64,000 bases of DNA from Candidatus Thalassolituus haligoni. Lineage in GTDB: Bacteria; Pseudomonadota; Gammaproteobacteria; Pseudomonadales; Oceanobacteraceae. Positions 57,641 to 64,000 of this stretch are shown piece after piece (positions within the stretch are counted from its first letter, which is position 1; each line of letters begins with the position of its first letter). The notes below the pieces were generated by a model. It saw nothing but the letters and a program-made list of their open reading frames with translations, made no database searches and was not told the DNA's origin. The translations under genes and the position numbers were made by a program. The stretch covers positions 1,085,001 through 1,149,000 of the forward strand of contig NZ_CP139482.1 of the NCBI RefSeq assembly GCF_041222825.1. The letters run 5' to 3'.

Positions 57641-58420
57641 TTATGAGGGTGCAATTTTGAATTGCCGTTCTTCCCACTGAAAGTCGGTGGTCAGACGGTA
57701 TATATAACGGCGGGCAGCAGAGGAAATCCGGGTAAATACAAATCCGGCGAGGGTATTGCCAGCGCTATCGAGCATCAGGTGGCGTAGTTCCAACCCGCAA
57801 TCCAGGTAGTGTTGTTCGTTGCAGCGCACGATGGCGGCGGCAATCAAATTCAGTTGTTTCAAATCAGCTTGAATATCACCTTCAAAACAGGCTTTGAAGC
57901 CGGATTCTGATAAATCCTGCAGCCTTCCTTTATAACGATAGCGCGGAGCTGTCTGCTCGTCGGGTGTCGGGTGCTGATCCGGTATCTCGACCACCAGATA
58001 GTGGGCCGCTGGCACATTGACCCGGTAGGCATCGCGCCGTTGCAGGTATTCAACCTGGCTGGGGAATTCACCACGATACTGTTGTTCAGCACTTTGGTAG
58101 CGCAGACGGCCGTCGGCGACGAAGCGAATACGAATGCCCTGGTTGTCACAATCAATGCGGAAGCGTTTGCCCTGACGGATCAGATCATTGCCTTTATCTG
58201 GTTGTAACCGGGTCATAAAAAAGCTGCGATTATTCAGCTGCACATCGGTTATTTGAGCACAGAAGGCGGTTGTTTGGTCGTCAATCAGTACTCTTACCGG
58301 CGCTTGCAGCAATACCAGGCTGCGGAGCGCGCCGTAGATGTCTTCGTCCTGATCCAGGGCGCAGTCCTGCGGCGGATTGTCAGGTGTCTTGTTTGCCGGA
58401 ACGCGGGCTGGGGATGTCAC
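57641..58420 (-). CDS. ycgR: Flagellar brake protein YcgR (PilZ)
   Basis: 259 residues. A YcgR N-terminal domain (about 25-125) precedes a PilZ domain (about 128-250) with the cyclic di-GMP-binding QRRDAYRV and DLSESGF motifs. When bound to cyclic di-GMP the protein slows or biases the flagellar motor. It is the last gene of the leftward flgM-flgN-ycgR group, 44 bases after flgN, which supports a motility role. Confidence 0.9.
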   Translation of the reverse strand: MTSPARVPANKTPDNPPQDCALDQDEDIYGALRSLVLLQAPVRVLIDDQTTAFCAQITDVQLNNRSFFMTRLQPDKGNDLIRQGKRFRIDCDNQGIRIRFVADGRLRYQSAEQQYRGEFPSQVEYLQRRDAYRVNVPAAHYLVVEIPDQHPTPDEQTAPRYRYKGRLQDLSESGFKACFEGDIQADLKQLNLIAAAIVRCNEQHYLDCGLELRHLMLDSAGNTLAGFVFTRISSAARRYIYRLTTDFQWEERQFKIAPS

Positions 58421-58464
58421 ACGTAACCTCCTGGCAGGGGTAGGCGTTGGAAGAAAGAAGGCGG

Positions 58465-58965
58465 TCAGGCCTGAATGTAGCCCTGGCCTCGGCGTGCCGA
58501 TTTGCCCTGGCCTGTTTCAGTGTAGAGCAATGGCGAGCGATCGGGTTGGCCACGTAAAATATGGATACGCTGCTGGATACGGCGCTTGGCGGTGAGAACC
58601 AGTTCGTTCAGCTGGATGGAACGATCGCGGTTATGACGATATTGAGCGGCAAGCTGTTGCCACAAGCGGGCAATCTCTGGCTGCTGGCGGATCTGTGGAT
58701 GCTGGAGAAAATCGGCCGCCAGCGGCAGTTGTTGCTGGCTCATCCAGTCCATGCGTTGTTTGGTCTGTTCCTTCATGCGCTGCAATATCGCCGACTTGGA
58801 TTGTCCGGCACGTTGCAGTTGTTCAGGCTCCATGCGGGCCAGTAGCTGGCCTTCCTGCTCCAGTTGGTGTTGTAGCAGGCGTCCCAGGGCCAGTTCATCA
58901 AGCAACAGCTGGCGCAGCTGATGACATTCCGGCGTTGGCAGGTACACATTGGCAGTAGAATTCAT
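58465..58965 (-). CDS. flgN: FlgN-type flagellar export chaperone
   Basis: 166 residues, almost entirely helical and Gln/Leu-rich. FlgN holds the hook-filament junction proteins FlgK and FlgL before export. Recognition rests on its helical pattern (LLDELALGRLLQHQLEQEGQLLARM), length and its place immediately after flgM. A weakly conserved family, so context counts heavily. It starts 13 bases after flgM. Confidence 0.85.
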   Translation of the reverse strand: MNSTANVYLPTPECHQLRQLLLDELALGRLLQHQLEQEGQLLARMEPEQLQRAGQSKSAILQRMKEQTKQRMDWMSQQQLPLAADFLQHPQIRQQPEIARLWQQLAAQYRHNRDRSIQLNELVLTAKRRIQQRIHILRGQPDRSPLLYTETGQGKSARRGQGYIQA

Positions 58966-58978
58966 GGCTATTTAATGC

Positions 58979-59293
58979 TCAGTTCAGGCGTCCTTCAAAG
59001 TCCAGCATTTTTCCTGCCAGTTTTTCATAATCGATTTTGTATTCACCGCTGTCGATGGCGGCTCTGATGCGGTCGACGGCGGCATCGTTCACCTCAGGCA
59101 TGGCACTGATTTCAGCCTCAACCTGCTGGATGCTTTTGCTGCTGGCGCTCAGTTTGACCTGATCGCTGTAGCTGGCATTCTGGGTGCCGGAGGCTGGATC
59201 ACCCTTGGCTGACATTGGGCTGGTGGCATCGGCGGTTTTCGCTGAAGCGCGACTACCGGTGTCGATGGCACCTGTTAACTTGTTGATATTCAT
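58979..59293 (-). CDS. flgM: Anti-sigma-28 factor FlgM
   Basis: 104 residues. FlgM binds FliA (sigma-28) and holds back late flagellar genes until it is exported through the hook. The N-terminus is MNINKLTGAIDTG. The C-terminal half has the conserved DQVKLSASSKSIQQVEAEISAMPEV-type pattern and a terminal DRIRAAIDSGEYKIDYEKLAGKML helix. The ATG at 59293 has GGAG 9-12 bases upstream; the longer frame to 59335 would start at the sigma-28 transcription start. Confidence 0.93.
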   Translation of the reverse strand: MNINKLTGAIDTGSRASAKTADATSPMSAKGDPASGTQNASYSDQVKLSASSKSIQQVEAEISAMPEVNDAAVDRIRAAIDSGEYKIDYEKLAGKMLDFEGRLN

Positions 59294-59339
59294 TGTGAAA
59301 TCTCCAAACCATTGCATTGTATAAACCCCTGCCATGTCT

Positions 59340-59366
59340 GTATCGGCGGTTTGCCAAAAGACTTTA
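59340..59366 (-). promoter_or_regulatory. Sigma-28 (FliA) promoter of flgM
   Basis: On the leftward strand TAAA (59363-59366) and GCCGATAC (59340-59347) are separated by exactly 15 bases, one base from the TAAA-N15-GCCGATAA consensus. The predicted start lies about 40 bases before flgM. It provides the classical feedback of FliA on its own inhibitor. Confidence 0.85.
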
Positions 59367-59455
59367 GTATTTTTTGATTTTTTTTGCAGTCTGTCGATTT
59401 GCTGCTATTCGCGCGTGTGCGCGCTGCCATAAAAGTCATCGGTTGATTCAAGCGG

Positions 59456-60154
59456 CTAACGGATAGTGACCTCTCCGGGGCCGATGACTTCGGCGGTGAG
59501 GGTCTTGCCGGAACGGCGGTTACGTACTCGAATGGTGTCGCCCTTGCGGCCTTGGCTCAGGGCGTCGCCTTCGGTTTGCAGCTGGATGGCACCCCGCTGC
59601 AGGTGAATACGCACCAGCGCACCGCGCTCTATCAGCAATTTTGAGATCAGCATGTCCGGGGTGATTACGGTGCCTGGGCGCAGGTTCCGGCGAAACTCCA
59701 TATCCTGCAGTTGTTCCGGGTTGCGGATATAGCCTTGTTGCAGATTGCCCAGATCTTGTTGCACAAACTGGATGCTGGCGCTGGCGGTGCTGTCACCAGA
59801 ACGAGCGGCTTGCGTCAGAATGGCGACGCTTTCCATCACGTGCAGTTCGACCGCGACAAATTGTTGCCACCAGGGCGAGGCGCAGCGCAGCTCAACACCA
59901 TTACGCCCCGGTTGCAGTGGCCGGGCCAGCTCGATATTCAGCGCCTGGCTGCAGGCGGGCAGTTGATAGTCGGGGCTGAGTCCCACCAGCGAAACCCGGT
60001 TGCCATGGGCGTCGCCACTGATGTCTGTCCACTGCTGCAGCAACTGGTGTTGCAGTGTTGCCTGCCAGGATTCAGTCGTCCAAAGCGCCGCAGTCTGGAG
60101 TTTATCAGCCCAGAGAGGTTGGCATATCAGGAGTAAAACAATTATCCGACGCAC
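59456..60154 (-). CDS. flgA: Flagellar P-ring assembly chaperone FlgA
   Basis: 232 residues. FlgA is a periplasmic chaperone that helps FlgI form the P ring. A signal peptide (about 1-15, ending LWADK) precedes an N-terminal domain and the SAF domain (about 150-232: EFRRNLRPGTVITPDMLIS, GDTIRVRNRRSGKTLTAEVIGPGEV). It is upstream of flgM in the same direction and divergent from cheV. Confidence 0.93.
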   Translation of the reverse strand: MRRIIVLLLICQPLWADKLQTAALWTTESWQATLQHQLLQQWTDISGDAHGNRVSLVGLSPDYQLPACSQALNIELARPLQPGRNGVELRCASPWWQQFVAVELHVMESVAILTQAARSGDSTASASIQFVQQDLGNLQQGYIRNPEQLQDMEFRRNLRPGTVITPDMLISKLLIERGALVRIHLQRGAIQLQTEGDALSQGRKGDTIRVRNRRSGKTLTAEVIGPGEVTIR

Positions 60155-60282
60155 TGTCTGGTTCTCTACTATGCTTTTAGGTGACTGATGTAAACGTCAT
60201 GATTCTGGCGATTAAGCAGCGCTTGTTGAACCTGACAGAGGTTTTGCAAGGGCTGTGCCGGATAACTTTTCGGGAGCTTTTT

Positions 60283-61206
60283 ATGGCTGGTGTGTTAGAT
60301 GCGGTTAACCAGCGAACCCAGTTGGTCGGTGCCAACCGGCTGGAGCTGTTGCTGTTCCGTGTAAACGGGCGACAGGTTTACGGCATTAACGTGTTCAAGG
60401 TGAAGGAGGTACTACAGTGCCCCAAGCTGACTGTTTTGCCGGGCAGTAATCCTGTCGTTCGCGGTGTGGCGCATATTCGATCGGGCACGATCCCGATCAT
60501 GGATATGGGGCTGGCAACGGGGAATGCGGGGTTGAGCGATCTGAATAATGCATTTGTGATTATTACCGAGTACAACGGCAAGACTCAGGGGTTCCTGGTT
60601 GGTGGTGTTGAGCGCATCATCAATATGAACTGGGAAGAGATCCATCCACCACCACGGGGCACGGGTAAAGAACACTACCTGACGGCGGTGACACAGGTGG
60701 ACAAGCAGTTGGTGGAAATTATTGATGTGGAGAAAATTCTGGCAGAAGTTTCTCCGATCAATGAAGAAATCAGTGCCGGTCTTATTTCAGCAGAGGTGCA
60801 TCAGCGCGCGAAAGCACACCGGGTGCTGATCGTGGACGATTCCAAGATTGCCCGTAAACAGATTACCCGTTGTCTGGAAAATCTGGGTGTGGAAGTGGTA
60901 TCGATGAATGATGGTCGTCAGGCCTGGGAGCATCTGTACGGTATCGCGGAGCGGGGTGAGCGCTTGCAAGACGTTTATATGATGATGGTATCTGATATTG
61001 AAATGCCGGAAATGGATGGTTATACACTGACGACTCGCATTCGTGCTGATTCACGAATGGCCGGTTTTCATGTGGTGCTGCATTCCTCGTTGAGCGGTGT
61101 ATTCAACAAGGCGATGGTGGAAAAGGTGGGGGCCGATGATTTTATCGCCAAATTTGATCCTGACGTCTTGGCTGGACAGGTGGCTATTCGGGTTCAGTCT
61201 TGCTGA
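60283..61206 (+). CDS. cheV: Chemotaxis coupling protein CheV
   Basis: 307 residues. A CheW-like domain (about 15-155, LLLFRVNGRQVYGINVFKVKEV) is fused to a receiver domain (about 180-300, VLIVDDSKIARKQ and VSDIEMPEMDGYTLTTRIR with the phospho-aspartate). CheV links receptors to CheA and may damp signals. GGGAGC 7-12 bases before the ATG at 60283 fixes the start; the frame remains open upstream. Next gene cheR. Confidence 0.95.
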   Translation: MAGVLDAVNQRTQLVGANRLELLLFRVNGRQVYGINVFKVKEVLQCPKLTVLPGSNPVVRGVAHIRSGTIPIMDMGLATGNAGLSDLNNAFVIITEYNGKTQGFLVGGVERIINMNWEEIHPPPRGTGKEHYLTAVTQVDKQLVEIIDVEKILAEVSPINEEISAGLISAEVHQRAKAHRVLIVDDSKIARKQITRCLENLGVEVVSMNDGRQAWEHLYGIAERGERLQDVYMMMVSDIEMPEMDGYTLTTRIRADSRMAGFHVVLHSSLSGVFNKAMVEKVGADDFIAKFDPDVLAGQVAIRVQSC

Positions 61207-61312
61207 GCCGGCTCGGCCAGGATAAGACGGTTGCAACAGGTTGGATCGCGATTGAATGACGGTTTTCCATAAGTTAAGTGGCGTTTAACGCCGAATTTTT
61301 TCAGGACTGAGT

Positions 61313-62134
61313 ATGACACTCCAGATCACTGCAGATGAGTATCTCCGGTTTCGGGACATGCTGGAGCAATCCAGCGGCATCATGCTGGGCGATGGCAAGG
61401 AATATCTGGTCAGCAGTCGTCTGCGGCGATTGCTGGAGCAGCACAACCTGAGCTCGATTTCCGACTTGCTGAGCACGCTCAACGGCAATCGACGCTTGCA
61501 GGAGCTGGTGATTGACGCTATGACCACCAACGAGACGCTGTGGTTTCGCGATGAACATCCGTACCGGGTGTTTCGTGAGCGTTTATTGCCGGAATTGGCC
61601 GGGTTGCGCCGCCCGTTAAAAATCTGGTCTGCTGCTTGTTCAACGGGCCAGGAACCGTATTCGCTCAGTATCGAGATTGAAGAGTTTCGCAAACGTTCTC
61701 CTGGCAGCCTGGCAACCGGTGAGCGGATTCTGGCGACCGATATCTCTCCCAGTTCGCTGGCGCAGGCGAAAGACGGTATTTATCAGCAGCTGGCTATTCG
61801 TCGTGGTATGAACGAGCAGCATCTGAAAAGCTATTTTCACCCACGGGATGGTGATCGTTGGCAGATTGATCAGAAGATCAAGAGCCGAGTGGATTTTCGC
61901 CAGCAGAATTTGCAGCAGAGCTTTACCGGGCTGGGCAAGTTTGATGTGATTTATTGCCGTAACGTACTGATCTATTTTTCTGCTGATCTGAAGTACGACA
62001 TTCTCAAACGTATGCATGGCAGCTTGAATCCGCAAGGCTATCTGGTGCTTGGGGCGTCGGAGAGTCTGAATAACCTGGGTGAGTATTTTGAGATGGTGCA
62101 GTGCCACCCCGGTATTATTTACCGGGCGCGTTGA
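61313..62134 (+). CDS. cheR: Chemotaxis protein methyltransferase CheR
   Basis: 273 residues. CheR methylates receptor glutamates with SAM for adaptation. The N-terminal helical domain is followed by TTNETLWFRDEHPYR, the SAM site IWSAACSTGQEPYSLSI, ILATDISPSSLAQAKDGIY, VIYCRNVLIYFS and YLVLGASESLN. A full-length enzyme. It lies 106 bases after cheV. In pseudomonads flgB would follow; here a repeat array and unrelated leftward genes follow instead. Confidence 0.96.
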   Translation: MTLQITADEYLRFRDMLEQSSGIMLGDGKEYLVSSRLRRLLEQHNLSSISDLLSTLNGNRRLQELVIDAMTTNETLWFRDEHPYRVFRERLLPELAGLRRPLKIWSAACSTGQEPYSLSIEIEEFRKRSPGSLATGERILATDISPSSLAQAKDGIYQQLAIRRGMNEQHLKSYFHPRDGDRWQIDQKIKSRVDFRQQNLQQSFTGLGKFDVIYCRNVLIYFSADLKYDILKRMHGSLNPQGYLVLGASESLNNLGEYFEMVQCHPGIIYRAR

Positions 62135-62143
62135 ACAAGCGCC

Positions 62144-62215
62144 GTTGGGTGAACAACCGTCGTTGGGTGAACAAGAGTGGTTGGGTGAACAAGAGTGATT
62201 GGTTAAACGATAGTG
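62144..62215. repeat. 18-bp degenerate tandem repeat, 4 copies
   Basis: Two exact copies of gttgggtgaacaagagtg (62162-62179, 62180-62197) are flanked by one variant on each side. The array starts 10 bases after the cheR stop. A partial copy overlaps the end of cheR. Confidence 0.9.
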
Positions 62216-62250
62216 GGGGTGAATCCTGATGCTGTCGGTCGGGCAACTGC

Positions 62251-62754
62251 TTAGGCAAGTTCCAGCTGCATTTCATGCCATTGCAAACCGCCGTGGCTGG
62301 AGGCGGATTCGGACTGGTAAATAAAGCCAGCACGCTGATAAAAACGGATGTGTTGGCTGCGACACATCAGATGAATACGTTGCTTGCCGAGACGGCGCAT
62401 ATGCTCAATGTAATTGAGCAACAGCGTACGACCCCAGCCATGACGCTGCCATACCGGGTGAATCACCACCGACATCACGACATTTTCCGGGCCTTGCGGA
62501 TCGTGGCCTGCCAGTTGCTTGAACGCTTCGTTGTCCATCGCCACCTTGAAACAACAGCCGGAATTGACGAAACCGATGATGGCTCCGGCCAACTCCAGTA
62601 CCAGAAACCCTTGGGGATAACGTTCGATACGCAGGCGAATTTTCTCCAGCGTTGCGGCTTCATCACCTTGATAGGCACTGTTTTCAATAGCAAAACAGAC
62701 GTTGGCGTCGGCGGGTTGCGCCAGCCGTATACGGTAGTCGGCGTGTGTGTGCAT
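62251..62754 (-). CDS. GNAT-family N-acetyltransferase
   Basis: 167 residues of the GNAT fold. It has IRLAQPADANVCFAIENSAY at the start, IIGFVNSG on beta-4, the acetyl-CoA motif VVIHPVWQRHGWGRTLLLNYIE, and FYQRAGFIYQSES. It transfers an acetyl group from acetyl-CoA to an unknown amine. The gene lies 18 bases after the yacL gene in the same direction. Confidence 0.9.
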   Translation of the reverse strand: MHTHADYRIRLAQPADANVCFAIENSAYQGDEAATLEKIRLRIERYPQGFLVLELAGAIIGFVNSGCCFKVAMDNEAFKQLAGHDPQGPENVVMSVVIHPVWQRHGWGRTLLLNYIEHMRRLGKQRIHLMCRSQHIRFYQRAGFIYQSESASSHGGLQWHEMQLELA

Positions 62755-62772
62755 CGGGATTCCCGGAGTGGT

Positions 62773-63180
62773 TCAGCTGGCGATAAATTCTTTCCAGGCT
62801 TGCATCAGCTCGATAAAGTCTTCAAGCCCGCAGCCTGCGGTCAGATCGTAATCGTGTAGCGTCAGGGATTCATCTTCCAGATCAAGGTCTTCATCGAACA
62901 TCAAGGCGTTGGATGAGATATCGACCTCGTGTTGCGTTATTTGCAAAATTGTTTCTTTTCCCTGCCAGCGATAATCTCGCAAACCACCGGATTGCAGTAA
63001 CTCCGCCGTGGTGATCAGTGCCCGCAGGTGCTTCAGATCGTCACCGATCTCATCGGTCAGCCAGTTGCCAATCAGAGAATGCTCTTCATCAAGGCGGGCA
63101 ACAGGCTTATTGCCTTCAAACCAGAATTCGTAGTCCAAGGGGAATCTCACATAACGGATAGAGCATGATCGTGGTGTCAC
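62773..63180 (-). CDS. yacL: YacL (UPF0231) family protein
   Basis: 135 residues. The family pattern is seen from LDYEFWFEGNKPVARLDEEH through IGNWLTDEI to a C-terminal CGLEDFIELMQAWKEFI. The family usually begins MDYEF, so a downstream TTG at the LDYEF codon or GTG may be the real start and the first 14 residues may not be translated. The protein is acidic and cytosolic. Function is unknown in all species. Confidence 0.82.
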   Translation of the reverse strand: MTPRSCSIRYVRFPLDYEFWFEGNKPVARLDEEHSLIGNWLTDEIGDDLKHLRALITTAELLQSGGLRDYRWQGKETILQITQHEVDISSNALMFDEDLDLEDESLTLHDYDLTAGCGLEDFIELMQAWKEFIAS

Positions 63181-63239
63181 GAAGGATGGTGTTAAGCCGC
63201 TGCGCTGTTACGCTCAGCGGCGGCACGGTGCAGTATCGT

Positions 63240-63917
63240 TCAGTCTAGCTGTACGCCGGGTTCAATCGCCAGTGGCCAGCCACCCAGATCCTTGTAGCGG
63301 TTCACAATAAAACAGAACAGCTCAGCGGTTTTCCAGGTGTCGTAGGCGGCGCTGTGAGCGGCGCTGTTGTCGAAATCGAGCCCGGCGGTAATGCAGCTTT
63401 TTGCCAACACGGTTTGGCCGAGGGCGATGGCGGCAATCGAGGCGGTATCGAATGACGAAAACGGGTGGAACGGATCGCGCTTGATGTCGTTACGCTCAAT
63501 CGCAGCACGCAGAAATGCGTGATCGAAATGCGCGTTATGGCCGACCAACACCGCCCGGTTACAGCCGTAGTGTTTAATCTCACGCCGCACCACCTGGAAC
63601 ATATTGGTCAGCACGTCGATTTCAAATTCGGCATCCCGTTCCGGGTCGAACGGGTCGATGCCGGTGAAGTCGAGGGCTTCCTTTTCCAGGTTGGCGCCGT
63701 CAAACGGGTGCACCTCGGCAGACAATGTCTGGTCTGGGTGGATATAGCCTTCGTCATCCATGCGCAGGGTGACCATGGCAATTTCGAGCAGGGCGTCGGT
63801 ATCGGGATTAAACCCACCGGTTTCCACATCGACCACCACGGGCAAAAAGCCGCGGAAGCGTTGGGCCATTGGGGTTTTTTCCTGCTTTTCGCCGTTTCCA
63901 GCGGGAGTTGTACTCAT
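63240..63917 (-). CDS. rnt: Ribonuclease T
   Basis: 225 residues. A DEDD 3'-5' exoribonuclease that trims tRNA CCA ends and stable RNAs. ExoI is D30/E32 in VVVDVETGG, the second block is [13 protein letters not shown] and the third [14 protein letters not shown] with the catalytic His and Asp. A later ATG (63869) would also fit the family length. It lies 14 bases after pyrC in the same direction, a known pseudomonad arrangement. Confidence 0.96.
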   Translation of the reverse strand: MSTTPAGNGEKQEKTPMAQRFRGFLPVVVDVETGGFNPDTDALLEIAMVTLRMDDEGYIHPDQTLSAEVHPFDGANLEKEALDFTGIDPFDPERDAEFEIDVLTNMFQVVRREIKHYGCNRAVLVGHNAHFDHAFLRAAIERNDIKRDPFHPFSSFDTASIAAIALGQTVLAKSCITAGLDFDNSAAHSAAYDTWKTAELFCFIVNRYKDLGGWPLAIEPGVQLD

Positions 63918-63931
63918 CCTAAGCCTTATCT

Positions 63932-64000
63932 TCAGGAGTTTTGCAGTTGCCAGCGCAGGGTTTCACCCGCACGCAATGGCACAATGATGTCGTTGCCAAA
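63932..64000 (-). CDS. pyrC: 3' end of dihydroorotase gene (partial)
   Basis: The last 22 codons and stop of a gene running off the right edge. The residues end in [18 protein letters not shown], which resembles the C-terminus of the class found next to rnt in pseudomonads. PyrC closes dihydroorotate in pyrimidine synthesis. The identification rests on this short tail and on synteny only. Confidence 0.65.
   Translation of the reverse strand, partial: FGNDIIVPLRAGETLRWQLQNS

Overview
The window is a stretch of gammaproteobacterial chromosome. Evidence is the dacA-ybeD-lipB-lipA cluster, the rpsP-rimM-trmD-rplS operon, a full-length PurL, a flgA-flgM-flgN block divergent from cheV-cheR, and an rnt-pyrC junction at the right edge. 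The flgAMN/cheVR and rnt-pyrC arrangements are pseudomonad/Oceanospirillales-like. A motile, probably marine, aerobic bacterium is an inference from gene content; no species can be named from the sequence alone.

Layout. 0-4.7 kb: a repeat-rich anchored protein and two tandem alkaline phosphatases. 4.8-8.2 kb: cell-wall carboxypeptidase and lipoate synthesis. 8.4-17.6 kb: mltF, purL, a SHOCT protein and an EmrAB-like efflux pair. 17.6-21.0 kb: the rpsP operon and a predicted lipoprotein DsbC. 21.0-22.1 kb: a gene-free, AT-rich segment carrying a cluster of DnaA boxes. 22.1-35.1 kb: truC, a large HExxH protease/propeller/barrel protein, a Kef-type antiporter, a LOG protein, PIN-PhoH, trxB and a GGDEF-EAL sensor. 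35.2-41.9 kb: one leftward iron operon behind a Fur box, exbB-exbD-exbD-tonB-receptor-FMN oxidase-PiuC, in which the receptor is frameshifted. 42.7-46.1 kb: mioC, two unknown genes and a MocR regulator. 46.4-52.1 kb: a possible defence island with a Cys/His/Asp-motif protein, an MmeI-like one-protein restriction-modification enzyme and an HTH/PIN toxin-antitoxin pair, next to tRNA-Arg(CCT). 52.2-57.6 kb: copper resistance (copSR divergent from copAB). 57.6-62.1 kb: flagellar and chemotaxis genes. 62.2-64 kb: a GNAT, yacL, rnt and the pyrC 3' end.

Two features are not explained by ordinary genes. First, two related non-coding elements (28473-28637 and 42338-42600) share about 20-bp terminal inverted repeats and a conserved core, so they look like a MITE-type family. 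Second, short perfect tandem repeats (10-18 bp units, 3-18 copies) occur repeatedly at gene boundaries and inside genes, which suggests a genome prone to microsatellite-like expansion.

How the genes work together. ExbB/ExbD/TonB would energise the siderophore receptor, with PiuC and the FMN oxidase as possible siderophore-handling enzymes. CopRS probably controls CopAB through a perfect 16-bp inverted repeat in the divergent promoter. FlgM/FlgN transcription can be tied to sigma-28 by a near-consensus promoter. YcgR and the GGDEF-EAL protein link motility to cyclic di-GMP.
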